Below, one piece after another: positions 1 to 10,174 of a stretch of DNA of 64,000 nt. Location: positions 18,889,501-18,953,500 of the forward strand of contig CM065296.1 in NCBI GenBank assembly GCA_032871835.1, given 5' to 3'. Position 1 is the stretch's first letter, and every line of letters begins with the position of its first letter. Source of the stretch: Dipteronia dyeriana. Taxonomy: Eukaryota; Streptophyta; Magnoliopsida; Sapindales; Sapindaceae. Under the pieces are notes generated by a model, which did no database searches, had not been told where the DNA came from, and saw only the letters and a program-made list of their open reading frames with translations. Made by a program: the position numbers and the translations under genes.

Positions 1-640
1 AGTGAATCATGATAACATAAGAAAACTTTGAAACAGATAAAGAAAAATTGGCACGATAAGTAACTGGTACCAGGTTACCGAGGTGCTTAGCCAAATTGAT
101 CCCTATAGGACCTTATCAACACCGATTATCCTTTCTGGGGGAATCAAGGTACCAAACACCCATATCTTGGGAATTTTGTTACTTATTCATTTATCAAGGT
201 ACATGTTATCCTTGTACCAGGGTGATCCGTTATCCAAGCGAACTTGATATGGATAAAAAACTATGCACTAACGTTCCAGATCCCTCTAAGGGGTGGTTGA
301 CCGACAGAGGCATCAAGAGTGCCATTTGGCTGTCCTGGTCTCGTGGTCTGACTGACAGCTATGCACTTACGACCAGACCCTTCTTGGGGGTGGTAGCCTA
401 ACCTTGGCATCAGGAATGCCATTTGGCTGTCCTGGTCTCGTGGTCTGGTAGGCAACTTTGCATTTACAACCAGACCTTTCCTGGTGGGGTTGCCCGAGCA
501 AGGGAATCATGATGACCCTTTGGTTATCCTTGTCTCGTGATCTAGAAAGCAACTATGCTTATACGCTCAGACCCTTCTTGATGGGGGGTGGTACCTAGCC
601 AAGGCATCAAGGTAGCAATGTTACCTTTCTCGATTCATGG
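1..640 (-). other. E1 3' untranslated region or start of 3' LTR
   Basis: This stretch lies downstream of the E1 integrase stop on the minus strand. It has no convincing coding potential; the short open frames here are chance products of a repeat array (290-625). Tat-lineage elements carry a hypervariable 3' untranslated region here. I could not fix the polypurine tract or the LTR boundary. Confidence 0.5.
290..625. repeat. Tandem array, about 98 bp unit, about 3.5 copies
   Basis: The motif GGCATCA(A/G)GA(G/A)TGCC recurs at 309 and 406, with decayed versions near 505 and 603, a spacing of 97-99 bp. Each is followed by a TGGCTGTCCTGGTCTCGTGG-type block and then by a CCAGACC(C/T)TT block. Related words recur at 14890-15110 in E2, so the array belongs to the element family. 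Confidence 0.8.
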
Positions 641-814
641 CTATCTTGGCAAAATGACGTGGCAAAAAACTTGGCGACAAAATTACACAAAATAGAGATG
701 GAGAGAAATGGAGAATCTTTATTAATGATCAATTGGAGATATATAACGTTTTCGTGGTACAAATATTGATATCTATTCCGGATAGTACTGGTCGGTCTTG
801 AAGTCTCCATTCTT

Positions 815-1990
815 CTATGGATAAAACTTTTTCAAGTGCTATGCATTCCATGTATAGTCAATAGGTCGTCCATTCATGTGTTCCAACTTGTAGGCTCCGT
901 TACATACAACTACTTTTACCAGGTCGGGGCCTTCCCAATTTGGTGCAGTGCCCCGTCTGACTAGTTACTGGTGTTCTAGGTCACCTTCCTGAGTACCAGG
1001 TCTCCCTTTTTGAAATTACAGGGCTCTAACTTTCCTACTGAAGTACCTTGCAATTCTGCTTTGGTAGACTACTACTCTTTTTGCCACCTTATCTTGCTTT
1101 TCCTCATAGAGGTCCAAATTGGCCCTCAGCTTGACCTTAATGCTTTCTGGTTCATTTTGCTGGACCATGAATGAGGTCAGCTTGTGCTTGATAGGTAGGA
1201 CCGCCTCTGCCCCAAAATATACAAAGTAATGGGTTTCTCCAGTCATGGTTCTCTTGGTAGTGCGGTATGCCCATAGCATATCAATGAGCTTCTCTATCCA
1301 TTTGTCATTATTCTGTTGTAGCTTCTTCTTTAGGAGCTTATTGATAGTTTTATTTATAGCTTCTACCTGGCCATTGGTTTGAGGTTAGACTACAGAGGTG
1401 AAGCAACACATAACTCTCTAAACCTTTCGTTGTCAAATTGTTTGCCAAGGTTGGTGATGATGATCATCGGGGTCCTGAACCTACAAACTACATTCTTTTT
1501 GATGTACTTTGTGGTATTCTTCTCTTATAGTTTATAGAGTGGCTCTGCTTCCACCCATCGAGTAAAATAATCAATCGCGACTATGGCATGCTTAGCTTGT
1601 CCATGAGAGGTAGGGAGATGCCCGATCAAGTCAACCCCCAATTAGTAAAGAGGTATGGCGAGCTAACGGAAGAGAGCCGTTCTGGTGGTAAATGGTTTAG
1701 ATTGGCCGTCTTCTGGCAAGGTTCGTAGGATTGGAAGAACTATTTTTCATCGTGGTGTAGGGTTGACTAGTAGTATCCTATGCACAACATCTGATAAGCT
1801 AGTCCCGAATGCACCTCTCAAAGTGCCCAAACAACATCGTCGGCGTAGAGGCACCGAAGTAGAGGTAGAGACTTACCTCTACGATATAAGTATCCATCTA
1901 TCAAGCAGAATCGAACCGAGAACTTTTTAAGTTTGCAAGCTTGGTTGGTATCTTTGGAAAGCTTCTCTTCTTATAAATTGTCCACTATTG
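815..1990 (-). pseudogene. E1 integrase, degenerate
   Basis: The integrase would insert element cDNA into the genome. Reading downward from 1990, the N-terminal zinc-binding region (about 1990-1700) is recognisable by the words KLKKF, CLIDGYLY, LLRCL and EVH, followed by a CQK motif. The catalytic core (about 1660-1290) has VAIDYFTRWVEAEP with the first aspartate, a second-aspartate region reading TNLG where SDNG is usual, and the glutamate motif GQVEAINKTI. The C-terminal part has LWAYRTTKRT and GAEAVLP (1279-1180), then NWEGP and a terminal HLKKFYP next to the stop at 815. Several stops and frameshifts interrupt it. Loss of the second catalytic aspartate indicates an inactive enzyme. Confidence 0.85.
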
Positions 1991-2063
1991 GGTCCATCCG
2001 GCATGAGAGTTGGTCCACTAGGTTTACCTCCATACCACTTGCTATAATGAACTAGGAGATAAC

Positions 2064-2540
2064 CTAGAGAGGTACCCCCATAAGTAAGGCTTGGCCTTCG
2101 CTAGAAGATATCTTGGCAAGGATGTCTGCTCGATAGTTCCACTGGCGAGGTATCTGCTCTATATTGAATCCTTTGAACCGAGCCTTGAGCTGTTGCACCA
2201 GTTCAAGGTAGGCTACCATGTTGTATCCTTTTGCCTGATAAAGCCCAGTTACTTGGCTGACGACCAACTGTGAATCACTTCTAACATAGAGATAATTTGC
2301 TTTAAGCTTGACTGCCACTCTCATCCTTGCTAATAAAGTTTCGTACTTGGCTTCGTTGTTGGTGACGCTGAACTCAAACCGAAAATTATGGTAGCACTTG
2401 ATATTTTCAGGATCGGTTAAGATGATTCCAACTTCACTACCTTCTTACCTATATGCCCCATCTGTATATAAGATCAAAACATCTCGGTCAGCTAGCCAGT
2501 CAGCTAGTTCTTGATCCCTCTAAGAAACTAGACCTAGACT
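2064..2540 (-). pseudogene. E1 second RNase H domain (Tat-type aRNH)
   Basis: The frame from about 2370 down to 2064 reads AKYETLLARM, then SDSQLVVSQVTG, a YLELVQQLKARF helix and IPRQWNYRADILAK. This is the pattern of the extra RNase H found between the RT-linked RNase H and integrase in the plant Tat lineage, with the aspartate of SDSQL and a late aspartate in RADILAK. The region upstream (2540-2370) is broken by stops. It is separate from the RT-linked RNase H at 2640-3050, so this element has two RNase H domains. It is one of the better kept parts of E1 (86 codons open at 2064-2324). Confidence 0.8.
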
Positions 2541-2639
2541 TAAAGGGGTATCGGGATCAGGATTTCCAGAAAACTCAGCCATAAAGTCCGCCAGTGCTTG
2601 GGCGTTGATTGTAGTCCTGGCCTTGTATTTGGTATCAAG

Positions 2640-4005
2640 CTGGGTGAGTTCTAGAGCCTAGAGTACCAATTTCCCTGATATATCTAGTCTTTGATTGAAT
2701 TGGCAAAGAGGTTGATTGGTGATAACCGTAATTGTGTGAGCCTGGAAGTAGGGGCACAACTTCCTAGCCGAAGTTACCAGGGTGAAGACAAGCTTATCCA
2801 GGAGAATATAGTTTCTCTCTGGTTTGGTTAAGGCATGACTCACGTAGTAGGTAGGTCGCTGAAGCCCATCCCCACACTCCTTATCTCTTCCCCCGCTAAC
2901 CGTTGTCTCTAATACGGCTAGGTATATTTGTAGCTCTTCTGCGGGTACCAGCTTCACTAGTTGTGATAGACTTGCTAGGTACTTCTTCAGGGACTGGAAG
3001 GCCTGTTAACTATCTTTACCCCACTTCATTTTCCTCTTCTGTTTAATAGCTTTAAAGAAAGGGAGACATTTATCGGTGGATCGTGAGATGAAGCAGTTAA
3101 GAGCAGCTATCTGACCGGTCAAAACCTATACTTGCTTGAGCGAGCTAGGAGATTTGAGATCCATGATGGCTTGGATTTTCTCTAAGTTGGCTTCTATCCC
3201 CCTTTCATGGAACAAGAATCCTAGAAATTTCCATAAGGCGTATTTGGCAAGGCTCAACCACATCATGTTCTCTCTCACTCTCTAGAAGGTCCGACGGAGG
3301 TGGTCCTGGTGCTGTTCAGACACCTGGGACTTAGTAATCATGTCGTTAATGTAGACCTTAATAGTCTTTCTTATCTCTTAACAAACGATTGACCAAACAT
3401 TGATAGATGGCACCTGCACTATGGAGACCAAAGGGCATTTCCTTGTAGTAGTAGAGGCTATGCCCGGTAATGAAACTGGTCTTGTCTTGGCCTGCGAAGT
3501 GCATCATGATTTGATTTTACCTTGAGAATACATCCATGAAGCTGAGGAGCTTGTTCCTCATGGTTGATTCAACCAGCTGATCAATCTTTAGTAGTTGGAA
3601 GCTATTCTTCGGGCATGTGTGGTTAAGATTCGTGTAGTCAATGCACATGTGCCACTTCCCATTGGCTTTGGTGACAATTACAACATTTGCGATCCATTCA
3701 GGGTGTCGGGATTCCTTGATGAACCCAGCCTTCAATAACTTGTAGACCTCCTCCTAGACTACGACATTCATTTCGGGGTTGAAGTGTTACCATTTTTCCT
3801 TGATCGACTTAAAGGTGAGTCTGACTGTTAGTCTATAAGCTGCTAAGGAGAAGAGGATCCCCGACATATCATTGTGGCTCCAAGCAAAAATGCCACTGTA
3901 TTCACGGAGTAGCCTGGTCAATCCCTCATTCACTCTCGCTTTCAATGTAGCTCTTATTTTGATCACTTTAGAAGGGTCATCCTCTATGATCGGTATTTCT
4001 TCCAA
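2640..4005 (-). pseudogene. E1 reverse transcriptase and RNase H, degenerate
   Basis: The RT starts near 4005 with a gypsy-type linker (EEIPIIEDDPSKV, then FAWSHNDMSGI), followed by GFIKESRHPEWIANVV, KANGKWHMCIDY and LNHTCPKNSF (3735-3600), and LLSFMDVFSR near 3520. The catalytic box near 3345-3360 reads YIND where Y(V/I)DD is expected, so one metal-binding aspartate is lost. The RNase H follows with YYVSHALTKPERNYILLDKL (about 2870-2800) and FQAHTITVITNQPL (about 2740). Stops and frameshifts separate these blocks. The homologous region in P (34620-46643) keeps YIDD. Confidence 0.87.
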
Positions 4006-4089
4006 CTTATCGACTGAGTGACCATTGGCCCACCCTCTATCTTCCTCATCTATTTCTTCTGCAACTAAGACCTCTACCTCGGGCTCTTC

Positions 4090-4630
4090 ATCTGCTTCTC
4101 TCTTGATATCTTGAATTCTTAGATCCCCAATTGATAGCTCCTGTTCTTGTACGACTATTACCTATGTACATTACTTGGCTAATGTTGTTGGGTTGGTGAA
4201 TACCGCATATCACTTACGCGCTGCCTATTGATCTCCCCGTACCTCGCCTACCATGTCTCTAACTGGGAACTTCAAGAAATTATGGTAGATGAACATGATA
4301 CCCTTGAGGGCTGACATGAAGGGCCTCTCAAGGATAATGTTTTAAGCAGAGAGGGTGTCTACTGCTATAAAATTGGTCATGATATTCTATTAGAGCAGGG
4401 CATCTCTTACTATCATTGGTAGGATCTTTGACCCAATTGGCATAAGTAAATCCCTCGTGAAACCGTATAGTGGTGTGATGTAGTTGTTGTAAAAGCACTG
4501 CTTCAAGTTGAACCTCTCTAGGGTATCCTTGAAGAGGATGTCCATGCTTCATTTGGTATCTATCAGGACACGGTGTACCAAGCAATTAGCAATATGTACA
4601 GTGATAACCATGGCGTCGTCATGAGGCTAG
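4090..4630 (-). pseudogene. E1 aspartic protease region, inactivated
   Basis: The minus strand near 4620-4500 reads MVITVHIANCLVHRVLID, then TK and a stop where the aspartic protease normally has DTGS. The following ILFKDTLERFNLKQ matches the protease of element P at 34055-34249, which keeps DTGS. The active-site glycine is replaced and a stop follows at once, so no protease could form. Between 4090 and 4330 the frame is broken and I see only weak similarity to the protease-RT linker. Confidence 0.7.
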
Positions 4631-4799
4631 TACACGTCTTTCTTGGTGAAGATGATCTGGGCAAATTGCGATGATCTAGCAGATACACGGGTAACTTTGA
4701 GAAAGTCCCATCCTCCATGATCCGAGATAATTTCCTTGAATGGTTCTTCCTAGAAATGTTGGAAGTTTCTGCCAAGGTAGGATCCCCACTGATAGTATG

Positions 4800-6630
4800 A
4801 ATGACTTGGATCTATTGCATTATATCCTTGCCTATCGTCTTCCTTCATTTTTCATCTTCCTTAATCTTTGCCTGCACCTCTCTTCTCGTATGGATGCTAT
4901 CCCACATTTTTTATAGGAATTCTTCCAAGCAACCGCCTCTCACCAGAGCCTCGATATGGTTACACAGGCTATAGCACTCTAAGGGGTTGTGTCCTACATC
5001 CTCGTGGAAGTCACAATACTTGTAGCGATTGCTTGTATCAATTGGTGTTTTGATCGGATTTAGTTTCCTGAGTAGCCCTTTATCACAGATGGCAAGGTAG
5101 ATCATCTGGTGAGATATATTGAGGGGGGTGTACTTTACAGACTACCGGGGTTACCTCTCTGGGAGGAAGCGAAGCTCGGGGTGGGGTTCTGCTTACTGGG
5201 TACCGCTACCTTTGAGGTTGAAAAGGTGGAGGGAGGGGAGATGGTGATATGTAGACCGGTTGGGAGGTCTATTCTGGGTTTTTTGGACCGATGCAGTCTT
5301 GGGTGTTTTTTTTTTCTAGCGTTTTGCTGGTCCTAACGTCATTGTGCTCTATCTTGACCCGAAGCTATTTATCCATCTCCACCTATTCGAGAGCCCTATC
5401 ATAGGTCTCTTGGTAGGTCTCTTGTGGATGTTTAGCAAATGACCAAAACAACCATATAGCCCAAAGGTTCCTTCTGAAGTTGGCCAAGGTCTCTTTCTTG
5501 GTAAAGACCTCCATCTGGATCACTTTTTTAAGAAATATCTCTATGTAAGATCTGAACGACTCACTTCACTTTTGGATCACATACTACAGGTGGATGAGAT
5601 CCTTGCGGCAACACCTCATACCATGGAACCGAGCACAGAAATCACTTGATAGCTTAGTAAAGAAGTCAACACTACTTGGTAGTAATTTTTTGAACTACGT
5701 CTTAGCGTAGTCAGTTAGCGTGGAAGGAAACATTCTACACATGGGAGCCCAGGTAGCATTTTGAACTTCCATTTGCTACACAAAGCTCTTTAGGTGGCTC
5801 AAAGGGTCCTGTGTGCCGGAGAACTTATGATTAGGCATCTTGAACTTTGGGGGAAGCTTTGCCTTCTTGATTCTTCAAGAGAAAGGGGCGTTCATCCTGC
5901 CCAAAGGATTCTTTCAACTTTCCCGGTGCTTTCCCTTCTTCAACTCCTAGATTTCCTTTGCTCTAAGGGCTATCTAGTCTCGTAGGTGCTTATTCTCAGC
6001 ATTCTTGGATTCGACCTCAGAATCTTTATTACTAGACTCATTTGATGGTATGGAAGCTTCATCCCGGTTCTCCTCCCAAGGGGTGGGGGGTGGGGGTGGG
6101 GTTCTCTCGGGCACTCCTCATGCTTCCTCCTACAACATATCGAGGTTGCCTTCTAGCGGCTACCAGCTGATGAGGTTCCCTAAGTGAGAGATCATGAGCT
6201 GACTTTATCTGACGGGGTCGTTAAGTCATTGGTCTTTTCGATGCTAGATGCGCAGGCTTAAGTCTATCTAGAACTGAGGCTAGAGGTTCTAATCTATCAT
6301 GGAACGGTACTGGTGGTGGTGGTCTCATTCTGTCAAAGGCAGGTACCTTGCTACTTGGCATACTGGTATCTCCTCTATCTTATTATGTTGCGAGCTAGGG
6401 AGTATATTATCCATAAAGGGCGCAATTTACTGCTCCCAAATAGCCTGGCCTACTACCGGGGTCGCTGGGACCTAGGGTGCGACTTGCGTGGTAACAGGTG
6501 GCGATGGAGCCTGGTTTAGTTGCTTCAACTTCTTTCCTTTCTTTTGAGCCTTCCGGGTGGAGGCTGTGGATTGGTGCTTTGATGCTTTGGGCTGCCTTTA
6601 GGAGGATCAAAGTCTCATTATGTTGGATTT
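4800..6630 (-). pseudogene. E1 gag, degenerate
   Basis: Gag forms the particle and binds element RNA. The clearest part is the C-terminal zinc knuckle at 5105-4911: CDFHEDVGHNPLEC followed by a leucine-rich tail (IEALVRGGCLEEFL), the typical Tat-type knuckle with wide spacing. Upstream, about 5690-5390, broken frames read SFRSYI, VIQMEVF, KKETLANFRRNL and QETYQETYDRALE, matching the gag of P at 30660-33410. The region 5700-6630 is too broken for motifs. The open frames on the plus strand here are shadows. Confidence 0.75.
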
Positions 6631-6685
6631 AACAAAAACAAACACGTGGTTTTATAGGCTTTCAAAAAGGGAGTGGAAACCTTCC

Positions 6686-6699
6686 CACAGATGGTGCCA
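6686..6699 (-). promoter_or_regulatory. E1 primer-binding site
   Basis: On the minus strand this reads TGGCACCATCTGTG, five bases inside the LTR end. P has TGGCGCCGTCTGTG at the matching place (29585-29598). The motif fixes element polarity and the inner LTR border. Confidence 0.8.
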
Positions 6700-6704
6700 A
6701 AAAG

Positions 6705-7765
6705 TGTTGACCGAAAATTCGCTCAAGGTAAGGAATTTCAATCAACACCCTCAAGATCGCTACCCAGTAGGTTGTAGTTGGGGTAGGTACCTCGTACCTA
6801 GGTGACAATGTGGTCACATAAGTATGGTTATATAAATAGTTTATAAACAGGAAATATGTGGCGAAGTGTAATATGGGATACTGTTTTATTGAAGGACTTA
6901 TACAATGATGTTAATGAAATCACTCAAACTCTCTTGTTTACAAGGATTGTTGGTGGCAAACTCGTGCGCATCGATAAGTGGACAGTACCTTTAACAATGG
7001 TGATAATCTTACTCAATTTTGGGTGCAGAACTAGGAGCTCATGCCAAAATCTCCATTATGCCTTTTGGGACTTAAGATTTTGATCTTCGAAGCCTTACAT
7101 GGATACTAATTTCCCCTTTTAACTCCTTCTCACCTGTCAATCAAATCCTTGTAATTCAGACCAATTGATTGGCTATGTTACCGGAAGTGATTTCCGTTAA
7201 TGGAAAGAATAAAATCACACAGGAATTGCTTCCGTTGATTACGTTAGGTTTCCGTTTAAGTTTAAATATGGATGAATGGCGTTATAGTTTACTTGTGCGG
7301 TCTCTTTTATGGTGTTTTAATTGGGTTAGGGGTTAACCCTTTATTTTGTGTAGCTTAGAGAAGAATTCAAGTTTTGCATACTGATGGCGAGGTATCAGTC
7401 TAGTGGCGTGGTGCTTGGCTGATCATGATGGAGCTTTCCAGTTAACTTTCTTCTTGCTAGATGGGTGAGATACGTACCTTGGAGGGGGGGTGAGGCAACA
7501 ATAAGGTACTTGGGCCATAGGTAAACATCCTAGTGCAAGGGTGCTATACAGAAGGTACCGTGATACTATCTTGTCTTGGTACTTGGTAGTTTTTGGAGAT
7601 GTGATCCTCTTCCAGATAGTGATGTCGAGGTACTTAGGTGGCGTTGGACCCGGTATCTCAAGATAGGTTGTAGTAGATAGACCTTATCCAATATCAGGAG
7701 GCACATCCTACCAGGTAATTTCTCTTTGATCCTCTTCCAGGTAACTTCTCTCACGATATCACACA
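6705..7765 (-). repeat. E1 5' LTR
   Basis: The LTR runs in minus orientation and ends (plus-strand start) in TGTTGACC next to the primer site. Its far end is placed at about 7765 by similarity to the start of the P LTR (a shared CAAAGAGAAATT block and a shared AAAGCTCCA...CCAAGCACC block) and by a terminal TG...CA. The length is near 1.06 kb, close to the roughly 1.09 kb left in P after removing C1. The far border is uncertain by some tens of bases. Confidence 0.7.
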
Positions 7766-8271
7766 TATAAATTTTGATGCTTACAATCATGCTTTAGTAC
7801 ATGCAACTACATTTACAATTTAAAACCAAGAAACTCATTGGTTTCTTCCTAAATAACAATGGTAGTAATCACAACACACCCCAATAATCTACCATCTATA
7901 TTACCATATGGCCCAAGCTCATTAGATACGGTTTCATTTTTGAAGCTTGGTTCTTTGGAAGTATGGTAATGAAAGAAAAAACTATGTGTTTAGTTTCAAA
8001 TAGGCCACAGGAGCCCACACATAGGGTAGGAATTAGTGTTTAGGCCATCTTGCAGTTGAAGCACACATTGCCTAGCATCACTCTTCAAGGTTCAACCATT
8101 AAAAAAGTAAAGCAAGCAAACACGTGATATTATAAAATGATTGTTCTTTATTATCCAATGCAAAATCCTATTGAGATCAATCTAATTCTTTGAAGAATAA
8201 GAAAAGTGTTTTAGAGTAGAAATGATATAACCCTCTCAAATAAAACGTTAATAGGCATAAAATATCTCACA

Positions 8272-8340
8272 AGGGTAGTCTCCACTATTCTCCTAAGCTA
8301 AACAAACATAGAGGTCTCATCCACCTCAACATCAAAAGAT
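8272..8340 (-). other. Conserved non-coding block of Athila-type elements
   Basis: On the minus strand this reads TCTTTTGATGTTGAGGTGGA, then a TTTAGCTTAGGA word and ends in GTGGAGACTACCC. The L2 block at 62324-62390 differs at few positions, although the flanks have diverged. It is not open in any frame across both copies, so an RNA function such as packaging is possible. Confidence 0.65.
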
Positions 8341-9210
8341 TGGTACTGTACACTCATATTTATAGTGATGCCATGAATGCTAGTCAAAACACAGAAAAAA
8401 CAAACATAACATGCCTCTACCAGAAAGCAAAGATATTATCTCAACCAAAATGGACTTCAATTCCAAAATTTTCAATTTTGACTAAATTTTGTAGAGATTT
8501 TAGAAAAAAAAAACTACAAAAAAATGACATAAAACACAGCGAAGTTGTCCACCACTAACCTAAATCTAACATTGTCCTCAATGTTAATCTGTGGAACCAT
8601 CTCCACAAAAAAATTGGACAATGCAAGCTAGAGTTCGGAAATAAGGGCAACAAAACAATTCACAAAAATCTAACAAATAAAACAAAACAAAACAAATCCT
8701 AAGATCTAAGAACAATACATTTTGCACCCCTAGATCTAAACAAAAATAATAATAAAAAAAAATCATAACAATAAGCAATGCATTTATATCCTTGAAGCAC
8801 TAGGTGGTTTTCACCACAATCAAAAACTATATCCACAAGTATTTCAATTAAGATCAACAATTGTATTCCACTATACTTGAAGTACATAAACTAAATTTCT
8901 TCACAATCGTATTCAACTCCAAACATGGAGGATTCTATTGGAGAGATTTATTTTTGGGAAGCAAGTGTAGAGGATTACCTCATATGGCTGTGCCCAGCTT
9001 CTTTTCTTCCTTAGGTTCCTTCACGATCCATCTCGCTTCCTTGGTTCTTAAACAAATAAAGCCTTCACACGCTGCCATTTCACATGGAAGGTTGTTGTTT
9101 GTTGAGTAAACGCTCAACCATTGTCTTGAGTTGTGTCGTCCGTCTGACCTGAAAATGTTCTTTTCCTAGCACAAACAACTCAAAAATATCAAATGCATTT
9201 GCTTTAAACA

Positions 9211-9233
9211 AAAACAAAACAAAACAAAACAAA
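9211..9233. repeat. AAAAC-type simple repeat
   Basis: A short run of AACAAAACAAAAC-type units in the leader of L1. Confidence 0.7.
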
Positions 9234-9289
9234 CATCACAAGCTAAATTATTATCAGCTAAAATAGAGATAATTAACGAATAAGCCACC

Positions 9290-9307
9290 TCCCCGGTAGG
9301 GGCACCA
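9290..9307 (-). promoter_or_regulatory. L1 primer-binding site
   Basis: The minus strand reads TGGTGCCCCTACCGGGGA, a decayed form of TGGCGCCGTTGCCGGGGA used by Athila-type plant elements. L2 has TGGTGTCGTTGCCGGGGA at 61253-61270. Confidence 0.8.
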
Positions 9308-9312
9308 TTTTT

Positions 9313-10174
9313 TGAATGGGCGGTCGTCGGCACCCGTCAAATGATTTTTTCTATTCTAGTCAACCTTGCAAATGCAATGAGTCACTAGACTAGTATAACA
9401 AGTAAGCAAGGGTGGTTCCCATAGAGAGGTGGTATCTGTCTAATTGTCTCTAGTTAAACTGTTATTGAAAACGATGTAAATAGAACATGGAAGAGGTGAG
9501 AATGTTATGTGTGAAGTGTATGCAGAATATAGATAGTGTGTGAGATGTGAATAAACTAAACTAAATTAAATTACACTAAGGATAGAAATGAAACCGGATG
9601 CTTGCCTTTCGAAATCAAACTATATGGAAATCAATTACATAACAAAGCAATATAAATTAGTCTACTGCTAAGGGGAAAACACCCTATCTACTATAATAAA
9701 TTTGGCTTGGAGAGATGCAAGATAGTGGCAACAATAGGTACATAAGTTCTCCAAACATGAACTGATGGAAAACGAAGATGTATTTATATGGGAAAACACG
9801 AGCTGCTGGTGTAAAGTTAAAATTGCCTTTAATTTACCTTTTAGGGGTAGGATTCGACGGTTAGGAAGGTTGCCGTTACAACCACCGTTGATCATAGCGC
9901 ATCAAGTGTGATTTGACAACCATATTTGGCTGTTAGGCTGACCATCGATTCAACCACCGAATGAGGACATAATCACCAGATATGACTCAACGGTCAGAAC
10001 GACGGTTAGCCAGGCCACCGATTCAATTGCAGAATGAGGATAGAATTTGTCTTCAAATGATGGCCAGACCGATTGATGAATCAACCGTCGACTTCTAATT
10101 GGGAAAATCCTCACTAGTTGATCAATATGATAAAATAAAGCACTTCATAGTGCATGTGCAGACATTTCTGATCA
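9313..10174 (-). repeat. L1 5' LTR
   Basis: The inner border is TG at 9313 beside the primer site. The outer end is placed at 10174, where the minus strand starts TGATCAGA, like the L2 LTR (TGATCAGAGC). The inner end shares the words CCTC(T/C)CTATGG, CCCTTGCTT and CTAGTCT with the L2 LTR end at 57779-57845. The segment 9590-9645, with an ATGCTTGCC word, is typical of Athila-type LTR sequence. No gene is present. Confidence 0.65.

Larger units (their letters stand above)
1..7765 (-). mobile_element. E1: decayed Tat-like Ty3/gypsy LTR retrotransposon, minus strand
   Basis: Read on the minus strand the order is 5' LTR (7765-6705), primer site, gag, protease, RT, RNase H, a second RNase H, integrase, then a repeat-rich 3' region that runs off the left edge. 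Integrase last identifies Ty3/gypsy. A second RNase H between RT-RNase H and integrase, and tandem repeats behind integrase, are known marks of the plant Tat/Ogre/Retand lineage. Every coding domain carries stops or frameshifts, and catalytic residues of protease, RT and integrase are changed, so the copy is dead. Its right end adjoins Athila-type sequence (L1), into which it probably inserted. The 3' LTR is not fully in the window. Confidence 0.88.
7766..10174 (-). mobile_element. L1: partial Athila-type non-autonomous LTR element, minus strand
   Basis: The 5' LTR (10174-9313), the primer site (9307-9290) and about 1.5 kb of internal sequence are present; the rest is cut off at about 7766 by E1. 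The internal part has no gag or pol frame. A conserved block at 8272-8340 matches L2 at 62324-62390 over about 65 bp, so L1 and L2 are relatives sharing a non-coding internal region. This is the pattern of large non-autonomous derivatives (LARD-type). The open frames at 8340-9109 show no known domain and I do not call them genes. Confidence 0.75.

Noticed and set aside
96..401. 101-codon plus-strand open frame
   Set aside because: It lies over the 98-bp tandem array and E1 3' region, has no domain, and is best explained as chance.
1690..1985. Possible minus-strand tRNA-derived SINE with a Pol III box B (GGTTCGATTCT) at 1907-1917
   Set aside because: The same bases encode KLKKF...RFCLIDGYLY and the following LLRCL and EVH words of the Tat-type integrase zinc-binding region, in the right order and frame relation, so the box B match is a coincidence.
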